Shown: positions 1-9,356, numbered from the stretch's first letter. The stretch: DNA of 37,977 nt from JBIOJM01 sp044450785 (GCA_044450785.1 JBIOJM010000060.1:1-37977); one strand, 5' to 3'. Translations and numbers: made by a program. Notes: generated by a model from the sequence alone, not told the origin.

Positions 1-92
1 GAACATGCCGGCTCGCGGAGCGGCCCGACCTGGCCATAATAGGCCAACACAATCCACCCAAGCGCGGTCACTTGCGAGGCCGAGACGAACAT
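1..92 (-). CDS. possible 5' end of a minus-strand gene running off the window
   Basis: On the minus strand an ATG at 92 opens a frame with no stop to the window edge. It encodes about 30 residues, beginning MFVSASQVTALGWIVLAYYG, with a hydrophobic stretch. Upstream there is only a weak GGGAG, placed rather far from the ATG. The piece is too short to assign to a family, and it could be chance openness in GC-rich DNA. If real, it would be transcribed divergently from rplU. Confidence 0.2.
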   Translation of the reverse strand, partial: MFVSASQVTALGWIVLAYYGQVGPLREPAC

Positions 93-566
93 CGTGGGCG
101 GCAGCTCCCGGGTTCAAAAAGACGGAAGGATGACGGATGAACGATGAATCAAACTCTTTCTTTCCATCGTCCGTCCTTGATCGTTGAAACACCTTCCTGT
201 GAGCGGCACGGCGCTAGCCGCCGGTTCGCCATTGCTCCGTGTCCAGATTCGACACCGGTGGCTAGCGCATTCCGCTCATTTGGACAGAGCCCATTCCCCT
301 CCGGATTCTCTGCGTCTTCTCGGCGATTTCTGCGGTGCGACGTCCCGGCTAAGTATCTCGGATCGCATCACCCGTCAAGGCGGCTCTTCTCTTTTCGGGC
401 ACGGCCCATTAAGATGAGATTTTCTCGGCGCGTCGAGAACCATGGCCGACAGGTCTTACTTCAAGAAGAGCAAAGGGCACGCTTGAGCCGTCGGACGGGC
501 CCCCGAGCCGATCGGCTCGGGCCGGATCGCAACGAGCTGGCCAGCCCAGGCAAGGAGTTTCGACGG
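93..566 (+). promoter_or_regulatory. structured leader upstream of rplU
   Basis: This stretch of about 470 bases lies before rplU. It holds a hairpin with stems 422-427 and 434-439 (6 bp, loop 428-433), directly followed by a 14-codon ORF (442-486). A perfect 20-nt palindrome at 502-521 then sits about 45 nt before the rplU start. The frame of rplU stays open upstream to an ATG at 144, but that extension is Arg/Ser-rich and does not look like L21. I infer a 5' untranslated leader that may carry r-protein autoregulation. No clear -35/-10 pair was identified. Confidence 0.35.
442..486 (+). CDS. 14-residue leader ORF before rplU
   Basis: ATG at 442 and TGA at 484-486 enclose a Lys-rich 14-residue peptide, MADRSYFKKSKGHA. 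It sits between the hairpin at 422-439 and the palindrome at 502-521. No strong Shine-Dalgarno is visible, although the hairpin's right arm (CGAGAA) lies just before the ATG. It may be a leader peptide coupled to rplU expression or simply chance. Function is unknown. Confidence 0.2.
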   Translation: MADRSYFKKSKGHA

Positions 567-887
567 ATGTACGCAATCATCGAGGACGGCAGTCATCAGT
601 TCCGGGTCCGTGAAGGGGACCGAATCAGGGTCGATCGCCGCGACGGCGTGCCGGGCGATGAACTCGTCTTTCCCAAAGTCCTTCTCATCACGGGAGAAAA
701 CGGTGCGCCCACAATCGGTGCCCCCGTTCTGGAAGGTGCACGTGTGGTCGCCAAGATCGTCAACCAGTTCAAAGCAAAAAAGATCATCATCCAGAAGTTC
801 CGCCGGCGCAAGAACGTGCGCCGACGCAATGGCCATCGCCAGCCCTATACGATGGTCCAAATCATGAGTCTGGTTCAGCCCCAATAG
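567..887 (+). CDS. rplU: 50S ribosomal protein L21 (bL21)
   Basis: The 106-residue product matches the usual length and shape of bL21, a 23S rRNA-binding protein of the large subunit. It opens MYAIIEDGSHQFRVREGD and has the late basic RNA-binding part around residues 70-90 (KAKKIIIQKFRRRKNVRR). It ends with GHRQPYTMVQI, as the family does. ATG 567 was chosen because AAGGAG at 552-557 lies 9 nt upstream and because homology starts there, although the frame is open back to 144. The usual partner rpmA (L27) is not found downstream; a terminator follows instead. Confidence 0.95.
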   Translation: MYAIIEDGSHQFRVREGDRIRVDRRDGVPGDELVFPKVLLITGENGAPTIGAPVLEGARVVAKIVNQFKAKKIIIQKFRRRKNVRRRNGHRQPYTMVQIMSLVQPQ

Positions 888-930
888 CCTGCTTTTACCT
901 GCCGGTCAAGACTGTTCAAATTGCGCAAAG

Positions 931-973
931 CCGTTCTTTCGTGCCGCTTTTTCCGGCAAAAGAACGGTTTTTT
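931..973 (+). terminator. Rho-independent terminator after rplU
   Basis: The left arm 931-939 (CCGTTCTTT) pairs with 959-967 (AAAGAACGG). An inner stem pairs 942-946 with 954-958. A 2-nt bulge (940-941) separates the two stems. Six T residues (968-973) follow. It lies 44 nt past the rplU stop, so rplU appears to be transcribed without rpmA. Confidence 0.85.
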
Positions 974-1357
974 CATTTTCAGCCTGTAGGCCGTTTTCAG
1001 CCCGGAGACGGATGGTACCATATGCGGGGCTCGGAAGGCGGCCGACGGAGCGTGAGGGGGCACCGGCGGATGGATCGGCGTGAGAGTCAGGACGCTCAGC
1101 GCGGGCGACGATCTTCGCGCACGGTTTTCGAGAGCCCAAGAGGTCAAGCAGCGCACCGCGAGGAGGATCTCGCATCGCATCGACACGCGGAGTGCGGCAG
1201 ATTCACATGGATGGCCCCGTCTGCCGATATTCGGAGTTGGGCGCAAATCCTGACTAGACTGAAGTACACCTATGGATTTCTGAACACAAATCGGCTAAAC
1301 CTGGAGAAGACGGGTCTCTGGAATGACTCGGGGTGAGCCGAGACGCGGAGAGCGCAC
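974..1357 (+). other. non-coding stretch before nrdJ
   Basis: About 380 bases separate the rplU terminator from nrdJ. No convincing ORF, cobalamin riboswitch core or perfect NrdR-box pair was found by eye. The nrdJ promoter must lie here, but no good -35/-10 pair stands out. A GGAG at 1347-1350 is the nrdJ ribosome binding site, 7 nt before the ATG. Confidence 0.4.
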
Positions 1358-4300
1358 ATGGCAACCGTAAGCGAGCGGGCAGGGATTGTGACGGCGTCGG
1401 AGAAGCGGGAGACGCCATGGGAGAATGGCAGAGATCGCGGGCGAGGGCCGCGCGGCATGGAGGTTCCGCGGGTCTTCAGCACCGAGGGATCGAGCCCGTT
1501 CGACCAGGTCGAGTGGGAGCAACGGACGGCGGAGATCAAGGACGAGCGAGGGCGCGTCATCTTCCAGCAGACCGACTGCGAGTTCCCGCGCGATTGGAGC
1601 CAGCTCGCCACGAATGTGGTCGCGAGCAAGTACTTTTACGGTGATGTGGCCAGCGGCAACGGCAGTCCCTCGGCGGCGAAGCGCGAGTTTTCCGTTCGCC
1701 AGTTGATCGACCGCGTGACAACGACGATCGCCGATTGGGGCAAAGCCGACGGCTATTTCGCGACCGCCGAGGACGGCGAGCGGTTCTACGATGAGCTGAC
1801 GTCGCTGTGCCTGCACCAGTACGGTTCGTTCAACTCGCCGGTATGGTTCAACGTGGGGCTCTTTCACCGCTACGGCATTTCCGGCCCGGCCAACAACTGG
1901 CGCTGGGATGAGGAGACCCGCGGCGTGGTGAAGGCCACCAGTGCCTACCAGTTTCCGCAGGCCTCGGCGTGCTTCATCCAGAGCGTCAGCGACGACATGG
2001 AAGGGATCATGCGGCTGGCGTTCAGCGAGGCCATGCTCTTCAAGTTCGGCTCGGGGACCGGCACCGACCTTTCGAGCTTGCGCTCCAGCCGTGAAAAGCT
2101 CTCCGGTGGCGGCAAGCCGTCGGGCCCGGTCAGCTTCATGCGGGTCTACGATGCGGTCGCCAGCGTGGTCAAATCAGGGGGCAAGACTCGCCGCGCCGCC
2201 AAGATGCAGACCCTCAAGTGCTGGCACCCCGACATCCTCGACTTCATCGAGTGCAAGACCAAGGAGGAACAGAAGGCCCAGGCGCTGATTCGCGCCGGCT
2301 ACGAGGCCAACTTCAACGGCGAGGCCTACAGTTCGGTGATGTTCCAGAACGCCAACCTCTCGGTCCGCTGCACCGACCCGTTCCTCCAGGCCGTCGAGGC
2401 CGACGACGACTGGGTCACGCGCTCCGTGACCACGGGCCGGCCCATGCACACCTTCAAGGCCCGGATGCTCATGGACAAGATCGCCGAGGGAACCTGGCTC
2501 TGCGGCGACCCCGGCGTGCAATACGAAGACACCATCCAGCGCTGGCATACCTGCCCCAATACCGCGCCCATCAATTCGTCCAATCCTTGCAGCGAATACA
2601 TGTTCATAGACGATTCCGCATGTAATCTGTCGTCGATCAACCTGATGAAGTTCCAGCTCGAGGACGGGGGTTTCGATGCCGGGCGGTTTCGGGCGGCGGT
2701 GCGGATCTTTATCACGGCCCAGGAGATCCTGGTCGATCACGCCAGCTACCCCACCGACCGGATTGCGGCCAACAGCCACAAGTTCCGCCCCTTGGGGCTG
2801 GGCTATGCCAACCTGGGCAGCTTGCTGATGACGTCGGGGCACCCGTACGACTCGGAAGAAGGCCGGGCCCTGGCTGCCGCCGTCACCTCGATCATGCACG
2901 GGCAGGCTTATCTGACCAGCGCCCTTCATGCCGCGCGGTTGGGCGCGTTCGAGGGCTTCGCTGTCAACCGCGAGCCGATGCTCCGCGTCATGGAGATGCA
3001 CCGCACCGCCGCCGAGTCGATCGATGCTGGGGCACCGGCCGACCTGCTGGCCGAATCGCGGGCCGTCTGGGCCGAGTGCCTTGAACAGGGGCGCAAGCAC
3101 GGCTATCGCAACAGTCAGGTCACGGTCCTGGCGCCGACCGGCACGATTGCCTTTATGATGGACTGTGATACGACTGGAATCGAGCCTGACATCGCGCTCG
3201 TCAAGTACAAGCAGTTGGCCGGTGGCGGCATGCTCAAGATCGTCAACCGCACCGTGCCCACGGGCCTGCGCAATCTGGGGTATGACGAGCCGGTGGTCCG
3301 CGGGATCCTCGACTACATCGACGTCCACGACACGATCGAGGGCGCGCCTGAGTTGAAGGACGAACATCTGCCGGTCTTCGACTGCGCCTTCGCCCCGCCG
3401 CAGGGGGGGCGGAGCATCCACTTCCGGGGGCATCTGCGCATGATGGCCGCCGTGCAGCCGTTCCTTTCCGGCGCGATCTCCAAGACGTGCAATGTGCCGA
3501 ACGAGGCGACCGTGGCGGAAATCCGGGGTGCCTACCTCGAGGGCTGGAAGCTCGGCCTCAAGGCGCTGGCGATCTATCGCGACGGTTCGAAGGGGAGCCA
3601 GCCAGTCAGTACCAAGTCCGAGACAAGAGAGGTGTCCAGGGCGCCCGGCGCGGCGGCCACCCAGGCCTCGGGATCGCTCTCGGCTGCCGAGGAGTCGCTC
3701 CTGGCCCATGCCGCTCCCACCGTTGCCGGCGAGCCGCATCCGGCCACCCTGATCGAGTCGATTCCCGCCTCCTCCAATCAACCCCGGCGCGAGCGGCTGC
3801 CGCACACCCGCCGCAGCGTGACCCACAAGTTCGAAATCCAAGGCCACGAAGGTTATATCAACGTCGGCTTCTATCCTGACGGCCGGCCCGGCGAGCTCTT
3901 CATCACCATGGCCAAGGAGGGCTCGACGATCGGTGGCCTGATGGACGTCCTGGGCACCGCGATCTCGATCGGCCTCCAGTACGGCGTGCCGCTGGAGGTC
4001 TTCGTCAACAAGTTCGCACACAGCCGCTTCGAGCCGGCCGGATTCACCAAGAACCCGGACATCCCGATCGCCAAGAGCATCGCCGACTACATCTTCCGCT
4101 GGATGGGCATGGAGTTCATCCCTGGCTACCGTGAAGCCAATGCACCCAAGCGTCCCTCTGCCGAGGTTGACGTCGAGCCCAGTTCGGCCGTCGTCCCCTT
4201 GCTCAAGGTCAACGGCCACCGGACCGCCACCATTGCCGACCTGGAACATGCCGAGGCCGTCATGGGGGCGTACCAGCCGAAGCCAGCCCCCGCTCCCACA

Positions 4301-4465
4301 GATAATAGTGAAGTGGCGCTGGGCGACGGCTTGGGCGAACAAGACCGCCAGTTCGCCCACTTCCAGAGCGATGCCCCCGCTTGCGACAACTGCGGCGCCT
4401 TGACGGTCCGCTGCGGCACCTGCTACCGCTGCTTCAATTGCGGCAACAGCATGGGGTGCTCGTGA
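1358..4465 (+). CDS. nrdJ: adenosylcobalamin-dependent (class II) ribonucleoside-diphosphate reductase
   Basis: This 1035-residue protein makes deoxyribonucleotides using a B12-derived radical in the cytoplasm. After a variable N-terminus, the region from about residue 35 (PRVFSTEGSSPFDQVEWEQR) is typical of large planctomycete and proteobacterial NrdJ. Visible hallmarks are C205 in ACFIQSVSD, the finger-loop motif N409-P-C411-S-E413, and the PTGTIAFMMDCDTTGIEP segment. An Ala/Ser-rich linker (about 745-800) leads to a TSCPD domain (about 820-917). The tail is Cys-rich, ending CGTCYRCFNCGNSMGCS, and is expected to re-reduce the active site. GGAG at 1347-1350 supports the start. No nrdA/nrdB genes are in the window. 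Confidence 0.95.
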   Translation: MATVSERAGIVTASEKRETPWENGRDRGRGPRGMEVPRVFSTEGSSPFDQVEWEQRTAEIKDERGRVIFQQTDCEFPRDWSQLATNVVASKYFYGDVASGNGSPSAAKREFSVRQLIDRVTTTIADWGKADGYFATAEDGERFYDELTSLCLHQYGSFNSPVWFNVGLFHRYGISGPANNWRWDEETRGVVKATSAYQFPQASACFIQSVSDDMEGIMRLAFSEAMLFKFGSGTGTDLSSLRSSREKLSGGGKPSGPVSFMRVYDAVASVVKSGGKTRRAAKMQTLKCWHPDILDFIECKTKEEQKAQALIRAGYEANFNGEAYSSVMFQNANLSVRCTDPFLQAVEADDDWVTRSVTTGRPMHTFKARMLMDKIAEGTWLCGDPGVQYEDTIQRWHTCPNTAPINSSNPCSEYMFIDDSACNLSSINLMKFQLEDGGFDAGRFRAAVRIFITAQEILVDHASYPTDRIAANSHKFRPLGLGYANLGSLLMTSGHPYDSEEGRALAAAVTSIMHGQAYLTSALHAARLGAFEGFAVNREPMLRVMEMHRTAAESIDAGAPADLLAESRAVWAECLEQGRKHGYRNSQVTVLAPTGTIAFMMDCDTTGIEPDIALVKYKQLAGGGMLKIVNRTVPTGLRNLGYDEPVVRGILDYIDVHDTIEGAPELKDEHLPVFDCAFAPPQGGRSIHFRGHLRMMAAVQPFLSGAISKTCNVPNEATVAEIRGAYLEGWKLGLKALAIYRDGSKGSQPVSTKSETREVSRAPGAAATQASGSLSAAEESLLAHAAPTVAGEPHPATLIESIPASSNQPRRERLPHTRRSVTHKFEIQGHEGYINVGFYPDGRPGELFITMAKEGSTIGGLMDVLGTAISIGLQYGVPLEVFVNKFAHSRFEPAGFTKNPDIPIAKSIADYIFRWMGMEFIPGYREANAPKRPSAEVDVEPSSAVVPLLKVNGHRTATIADLEHAEAVMGAYQPKPAPAPTDNSEVALGDGLGEQDRQFAHFQSDAPACDNCGALTVRCGTCYRCFNCGNSMGCS

Positions 4466-4479
4466 GGCTGAAAGGAAAC

Positions 4480-4517
4480 GGCCGGTCCGAACCGCGAGAA
4501 GTCGCGGCGGACCGGCC
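4480..4517. terminator. bidirectional terminator hairpin between convergent nrdJ and aldo/keto reductase
   Basis: Arms 4480-4489 (GGCCGGTCCG) and 4508-4517 (CGGACCGGCC) are perfectly complementary. They enclose a second stem, 4492-4497 with 4502-4507, closed by a 4-nt loop. The plus-strand side has only a short T run. On the minus strand the hairpin is followed by GTTTCCTTT. It fills the gap between two convergent genes. Confidence 0.65.
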
Positions 4518-4552
4518 TTGCCATGCGCGAACGTGATGGTGCCGCGGCCAGG

Positions 4553-5878
4553 TCAGCCGAGGATCTCCTCAGCCCGTGGGAGGAGCTTGGCGAAGTTGAG
4601 CTGGTTGGGGCAGGCTTGGCGGGCGGCCTCGAGGTCGGCACCATGCCAGTCGCGCGCCGTGCCGCGGAGCTCGGAGTAGAGCCGCCGGGCTTGGGCGCGG
4701 TAGCCGTGATGGTCGTGGTAGGTGAGGAAACGGGTCAGGTTGCCCAGTTCGGCCATCGTGCCGGCGGCCCGGCTGCACCGTCCGTCGCAACCGGCGCAAA
4801 AAGTGGGCCCCGCGACGATGCACGCCTTGTGCAACCGACTGATCTCGGCCCTGGTCATCGGTTTGAAGGCCCGCGCCGCCGCGGCGTTCTCGCGGATCTG
4901 GTCGGTATTCCGCATCGACACGCAGACTGACGAGAACCGCTCGTCGCTCCAGATCGCGTGCAGCAGGGCCTGGTAAGGCGTCAGGCCAGTTGCGGCAAGC
5001 TCCGGGAGCTGCATGCCGATCTCGTCGAGGTTCATGTTGCCGGCGACTTGTTTCATCGAGATCAGCCCGATGCCCCGCTTGTAGCAGACATCGAGGGCGC
5101 GGTTCATGTTGTCGTCTTGCGCGATCCAGGGGTTGTTCTGAAGCATGATGACGTCGACGAAACCGCCTTCCGCGGCGGCCTCGAGGAGCAGGTGTCGTGC
5201 CGGATGATGGGTCGAGAATCCGACGAACTTCGCCTTGCCCGACTTCCGGATCGCTTCGGCGACCTGCTTGAACTCCTGGCTCTTGGGCCATTGGATTTCG
5301 AGGTCGAAGTTTCTGTCGCCCAGGGCGTGGAGGAAGATCAAGTCGACGTAGTCGGTCTGGAGCGCCTGCAGTCGCTGGTCCAGTTGCCGGATGAGCTGCT
5401 GGGGCGTATCCGGTTGGTCCTTGGTGACCAGGAACAAGTCCTTGCGGGCCTCCGGCATCGCCTTGAGCCAGCGACCGATCATCGGCTCGGAGCCGTACGT
5501 CTTGGCGGTGTCGAAGGTCCGGACGCCGTTGGCCCAGGCGAAGCGGAGCAACCGATCGCCCCCCGGGCTCTGCCAGGTGCCGAGGTTGAGGATGGTCACG
5601 TCGACGCCCGTGCCACCCAGCTTCCGCCTGGGCAGCTCCGCCGCTTGCGTCGTGTTGGCCGCGTTTTTGCCGGGCGCCTGGCCGCTTGCGGCGTCTTGAT
5701 CTTGGCCTGGGTTGCCGTCGGCCACGCGTCCCGGGGCGTTGCGGCGGCGAACCCGCCGGCGTCCGTCGCCAGGCTGTCCATCCCCGAGCATTGCGGCGGC
5801 GCCCAACGCGCCGGCGCCCTTCCCCAGGAATCCGCGTCGGTCGATCAGGCCGTTCAGGTCTGCAAAATCATCCTTCAT
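4553..5878 (-). CDS. Tat-exported aldo/keto reductase with C-terminal Fe-S-like Cys motif
   Basis: The product is about 441 residues from ATG 5878, chosen because AGGAGA (5885-5890) lies 6 nt upstream. The frame is open further, to 5941. A twin-arginine signal is near the N-terminus (DRRGFLGKGAGALGAAAML). The barrel begins at LPRRKLGGTGVDVTILNLG. The usual Asp/Tyr/Lys/His catalytic set is visible in TFDTAKTYGSE, LVTKD and LIFLHALG. The C-terminal FCAGCDGRC plus a later ACPNQL resembles the ferredoxin-like tail of a subgroup of planctomycete AKRs. The natural substrate is unknown. Oddity: an Arg-rich stretch (GRRRVRRR) directly follows the Tat hydrophobic core and may reflect a local frameshift. 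Confidence 0.85.
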   Translation of the reverse strand: MKDDFADLNGLIDRRGFLGKGAGALGAAAMLGDGQPGDGRRRVRRRNAPGRVADGNPGQDQDAASGQAPGKNAANTTQAAELPRRKLGGTGVDVTILNLGTWQSPGGDRLLRFAWANGVRTFDTAKTYGSEPMIGRWLKAMPEARKDLFLVTKDQPDTPQQLIRQLDQRLQALQTDYVDLIFLHALGDRNFDLEIQWPKSQEFKQVAEAIRKSGKAKFVGFSTHHPARHLLLEAAAEGGFVDVIMLQNNPWIAQDDNMNRALDVCYKRGIGLISMKQVAGNMNLDEIGMQLPELAATGLTPYQALLHAIWSDERFSSVCVSMRNTDQIRENAAAARAFKPMTRAEISRLHKACIVAGPTFCAGCDGRCSRAAGTMAELGNLTRFLTYHDHHGYRAQARRLYSELRGTARDWHGADLEAARQACPNQLNFAKLLPRAEEILG

Positions 5879-6439
5879 CAGAGTTCTCCTCGTTGTCTTG
5901 CGACAGAACGATGCGATGTCCCCCGTCCGTTCTCGCGGCACGAATCAACTCTCGGGTCAAACTAATCGACGCCGCCGGCCATGTCGAGGAAAATCCGCGC
6001 CGTGCGCGGCTCTCGGTACCTGGTGGTCAGTGGTAAGTCCTGGGGGCGAAAACGGGGTTCCGAGAGCAACGGCAGCCGCGAGGCGAGGTTCTGGCCCGTT
6101 TCGTGACGGGGCGGAGGTGTTCGGTGGCGAGGAGCGTCAGGTCCTGTTCGCTCGGGGGCGCCAGAGGCGCCAGGGGGATCAGGATCACCGTCTCCTGTCG
6201 GCCGACGATCGATGGAAGGGCGACCGTCAGCGGGAGGGGCGACCCCACCGGCTTCGATGCCCAGAAGCCCGAGGTGGTCCTGCCGTGGTGCGGGGCCGGG
6301 CCGGCCGAGGGGCGGGAGGTCCTGGTGAACACCGTGGCTCGAGACGCGCCCAGGGTCGGCGCCGGCGGGTCGGCGATGCCCTGCGGGTTGGCGCGCACTC
6401 CGGACGTCCGCCGAGCTCGTCCATTGCGCTGCGGTTGGA
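5879..6439. other. non-coding or decayed stretch
   Basis: About 560 bases lie between the aldo/keto reductase start and the end of the Calx-beta gene. Several frames are open by chance in this GC-rich DNA, but none has a plausible protein composition or a recognisable family. A GGCGCC-AGA-GGCGCC inverted repeat lies near 6155-6170. The AKR promoter should lie just upstream of 5890; no clear elements were seen. Confidence 0.35.
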
Positions 6440-7885
6440 TCAGCCGGGCGTGATGCCCTTCGCGTTCGCCAGGGTGGTGAAACTCGTATCGTTGGCGTCC
6501 AGGAGCACACTGCCTGCGCTGCTGACACCGCTCGAGGGCGAGGCATTGACCCTGATCTGGCCTCCTTTCGCAAACTTCTGTTTGCCGATGATCGTCAAGT
6601 TGACGGAGTTGGTCGATGGGTTGTAAGCCGCTGTGAACTTGACCGGTTGAAGCACCGTGATCGTCTTTTTCTTGACGCGCTTGGTGACCGCCGAACTGAC
6701 CTGATAATTGGCAGCGAGACCGGCCGTCGACGGGTTCATTGCGGTGCTGTAATCCAGCGCAAAGCCGACGAACACCGGTTTGCCCACCGGCTTGCCCTTC
6801 TTGTTGGTCTTCTGGGTCGTGAGAACCTGCTCGAGCTGGATCGTCGGTGGAGTCGCGGTCACGGCGATGGGTGACGTCGCCGCCCCGGACAGGCCCCCGC
6901 TGTTGAACTTCAGCGAGAGCGTCTCGGCCGTGTTGTCGGCCAGGCCCGTGAACGTCGCCACACCGCCCGCCACGGTGGCCGTCGCGCCCTCGAGCGGGCC
7001 GGAACCGCTGGAAAGCGCCGCCCTCACGATCGTGCTGTTGTCCGTCGTCTCGATGTTGCCGTACCGATCCTCTTCAACAACGACCGGCTGTGTCCCGAAC
7101 GCCTGCCCGGCCGTCGCTGTTGATGACGGCTGTGTGCGGATCAAGAGCTGGCTGGCCACCGCCGGGATCACCGTGATGCCGCTCGTGGTCGCCCCGTTGA
7201 ATCCGCTGGTGGACACCTGAAGCGTATAGCCGGAGGCGGCCGCGGTCAGCTTCAGTCCGGAGAAGACGGCCACGCCGCCGGATGCTCTCACGGAGAGCGT
7301 GCCGCCGAGCGTCCCCCCGCCCGGGTTGTTCGCCAGCGCCACGGTCACCGTGCCATCGAAGGACGACTCGAGATTGCCCGAGCTGTCGTCGGCATGGACC
7401 GTCGGGCCGAAGGGGCTGCCAGCGGGGACACTGGAGGGCGCGCTCACCACGGACAAGCTTGGGTCGTTCTCGACGATCGTGCCCGTGCCCTGGCTGCGCG
7501 CGAGAGTGGCCCCGGCAGGGTTGGAGAGACTGACGGTAAAGCTCGAATTGGGCTCGAGGATTCCGTCGTCCAGCGTCTGAATCAGAATGGTCTTGGACGT
7601 TTCCCCAGGAGCGAAAACGACGGTCCCGTTGACCACGGCCGTGTAATTCGTGCCGGCCTTGGCGGTGCCGTCGGCCGTGGAATAGCTGACGGTGATCGGA
7701 AGTGCGCTGGCAAAGTCGAGGCCGACAGTAAGGGCTTCCTGCGAGGCGACGCCATAGCGATCGATGGTGTCCTGCATGTTGGTGATCCCCTCGTCAACGT
7801 CGCGAACCTCCGTCGGACTGCGGCCGCGTTCCGCGCGGTTTCGGGGGGGGATCCCGAGCGACGCCGCCACCATTTCGCGAACCAC
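6440..7885 (-). pseudogene. Calx-beta/Ig-like repeat protein, part of a frameshifted TPR composite
   Basis: The 481-codon frame encodes a Calx-beta motif (VSYSTADGTAKAGTNYTAV, then ILEPNSSFTVSLSNPAG). Two or three Ig-like repeats follow, rich in Gly/Thr/Ser (about residues 155-330). A C-terminal domain carries NPSTAGLAANYQV, as in secreted planctomycete surface proteins. No signal peptide is present. The first about 45 residues instead read as the end of a TPR protein, and the same frame extends further upstream of 7885 in TPR style. The Calx-beta domain lacks its usual N-terminal strands. The piece therefore looks like the tail of a secreted protein joined to a TPR gene by recombination. Confidence 0.6.
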
Positions 7886-8892
7886 CTCATACCCGGCCCC
7901 CGTGTCGTCGCGGCCGTCGCGCCCCCCTTCCGCCCGGTCGAGCCAAGCCCGCGCCTGGTCCGACTGACCACGGCGGGCGTGGATGAACGCCTGGACCAGC
8001 CGTCGAACCGGTCGCCCCCTTTGCGGCGCTCCATTGACGTCTTCACGGCCTCTTCGGCCCGTTCCAAGTCGCCGAGCCGCAGGTACACCACCCCGAGCCG
8101 TGTCCAGTTGTTATCCCGCAGGTCGTCACCCTGTTCGGCGGCCTGCCGGGCCGCCCGCACGGCGAGCTCCGCATCAAAAGGGAGTTCCTCGGACATCGCA
8201 GCCAGCCAGAACGCCAGGCAGCTCTGCTGCACCATCTTGAGCCCGAGCACCCGGGGGTCCGCTTCGGGTGGCATCTCCAGGAACTCGCGCAGCCAGCCGT
8301 CACACAGGTCGCGGATGGCGACCGTATCGCCCTGGTCGTGCAGAGCGTCCACGAAATAACCGCGGAATTGCCGGGCGCCCGGAAAGTACGGGGTGCCGTG
8401 GTACTCGCGCAGCCCGGCGACGACCTCGCGGAACAGCGGGACCGCCTCGGCGGTCCGGCCCCGATCACGCATGACGTTGGCCAGGTCGTTCAGGGCTGAG
8501 AGCGTGGCCGGGTACCGCGGGCCGAAGGCGCGCCGCCGTCCCTCCATCGCCCGTGCGAGCAAGCCCTCGGCGGTCTCCAGGTCACCCAGGGCGTGGCGCG
8601 CCCTTCCCAGGGCGTGTGTGGCCGCGATCGAGTCGGCATGGTCCGGCCCCAGGAGGCGGACCCGGCCGGCGAGGGAAAGGCCGAGCAAGTCGCTCGCCTC
8701 GCGGTAGTCGCCGTGTTGCAGGTAGGACTCGCCAAGCTGGCAGAGGGTCGCCAGTGTCTCGGGGTGGTTCGGGCCGAGGATCCGGCGCTGGGATTCGAGT
8801 ACCCGCCGCCCGATCCGTATCGCTTCCTCCAGGCTCTCCCGGCTCTCGATTCCGACCAGGCTGAGGACCTTCGCCCGGTAGGCCAAGGCCAC
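7582..8892 (-). pseudogene. TPR-repeat protein fragment, frameshifted near 8000
   Basis: From GTG 8892, about 300 residues form TPR units of roughly 42 residues of the kinesin-light-chain-like type (LGPNHPETLATLCQLGESYL, LGPDHADSIAATHALGRARH, and so on). Such repeats usually follow a Ser/Thr kinase domain in planctomycetes. Homology is lost after DRFDGW (7997-8005). Sensible TPR sequence (LVQAFIHARRGQSDQARAWL) continues in the frame of the Calx-beta ORF, so one base has been lost or gained. Coding-like sequence (GPEHPKTL) also extends upstream of the GTG to about 8925 without a start, so the 5' kinase part is missing. No function is likely unless it is re-framed. Confidence 0.6.
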
Positions 8893-8925
8893 GAGAGTCT
8901 TCGGATGCTCGGGTCCCGGATGCGG

Positions 8926-9356
8926 ACGCGGTGGCGAAGTGCGGTGATGGGATGAGCCCGCGCGGGGAAAATCGCGAAAATGATACGAACGAAGCCAACT
9001 TCGATGAAAATGCGATCATTATAGAAAATAAAGAGCCGGTTGGAGTTGCGGCGAATTCTGGCGTTGATTCGGGACTTGACAACCGGGAAGAACAGCCGGG
9101 GAGAGCCGAGGTAAAAGGTAAGTACGTGCGTGTCCTCTCACGACCTTGGCGACCGGGTCAGGCTCGCTGGCTTTGGTGGTCACGGGGTTTTGCAAGGAAG
9201 CGTAGCACGCCTCTCGTGGAAACCGCGACAAGGCTCGTTGCAGCAGCTCGGTGGCGACGATCTGAGGCGCGAAAGGTCCCGCCGTGAGCGCCGTCGAAAA
9301 GTCGGCACTCACGGAGCGGGCAATGAAAGGCGGGCGAGTCGCAGGGAAACTGGCGA
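8926..9356. other. intergenic stretch between TPR fragment and DUF3500 gene
   Basis: About 430 bases with a less GC-rich patch (8950-9070). A TATAAT hexamer on the minus strand covers 9018-9023 and could drive the TPR fragment, but no good -35 lies 16-18 bases away. No believable ORF was seen here. Confidence 0.3.

Noticed and set aside
144..566. N-terminal extension of rplU to ATG 144
   Set aside because: L21 homology and a strong RBS start at 567, and the extension is low-complexity Arg/Ser.
2174..4360. 728-codon open frame on the minus strand
   Set aside because: It is exactly antisense to nrdJ, whose motifs are unmistakable. Long antisense frames are common in GC-rich DNA with third-position G/C.
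5962..6573. 203-codon minus-strand frame, and a 304-codon plus frame at 5712-6626
   Set aside because: They overlap the better-supported genes at each end. The composition is Pro/Arg-rich with no recognisable domain or RBS.
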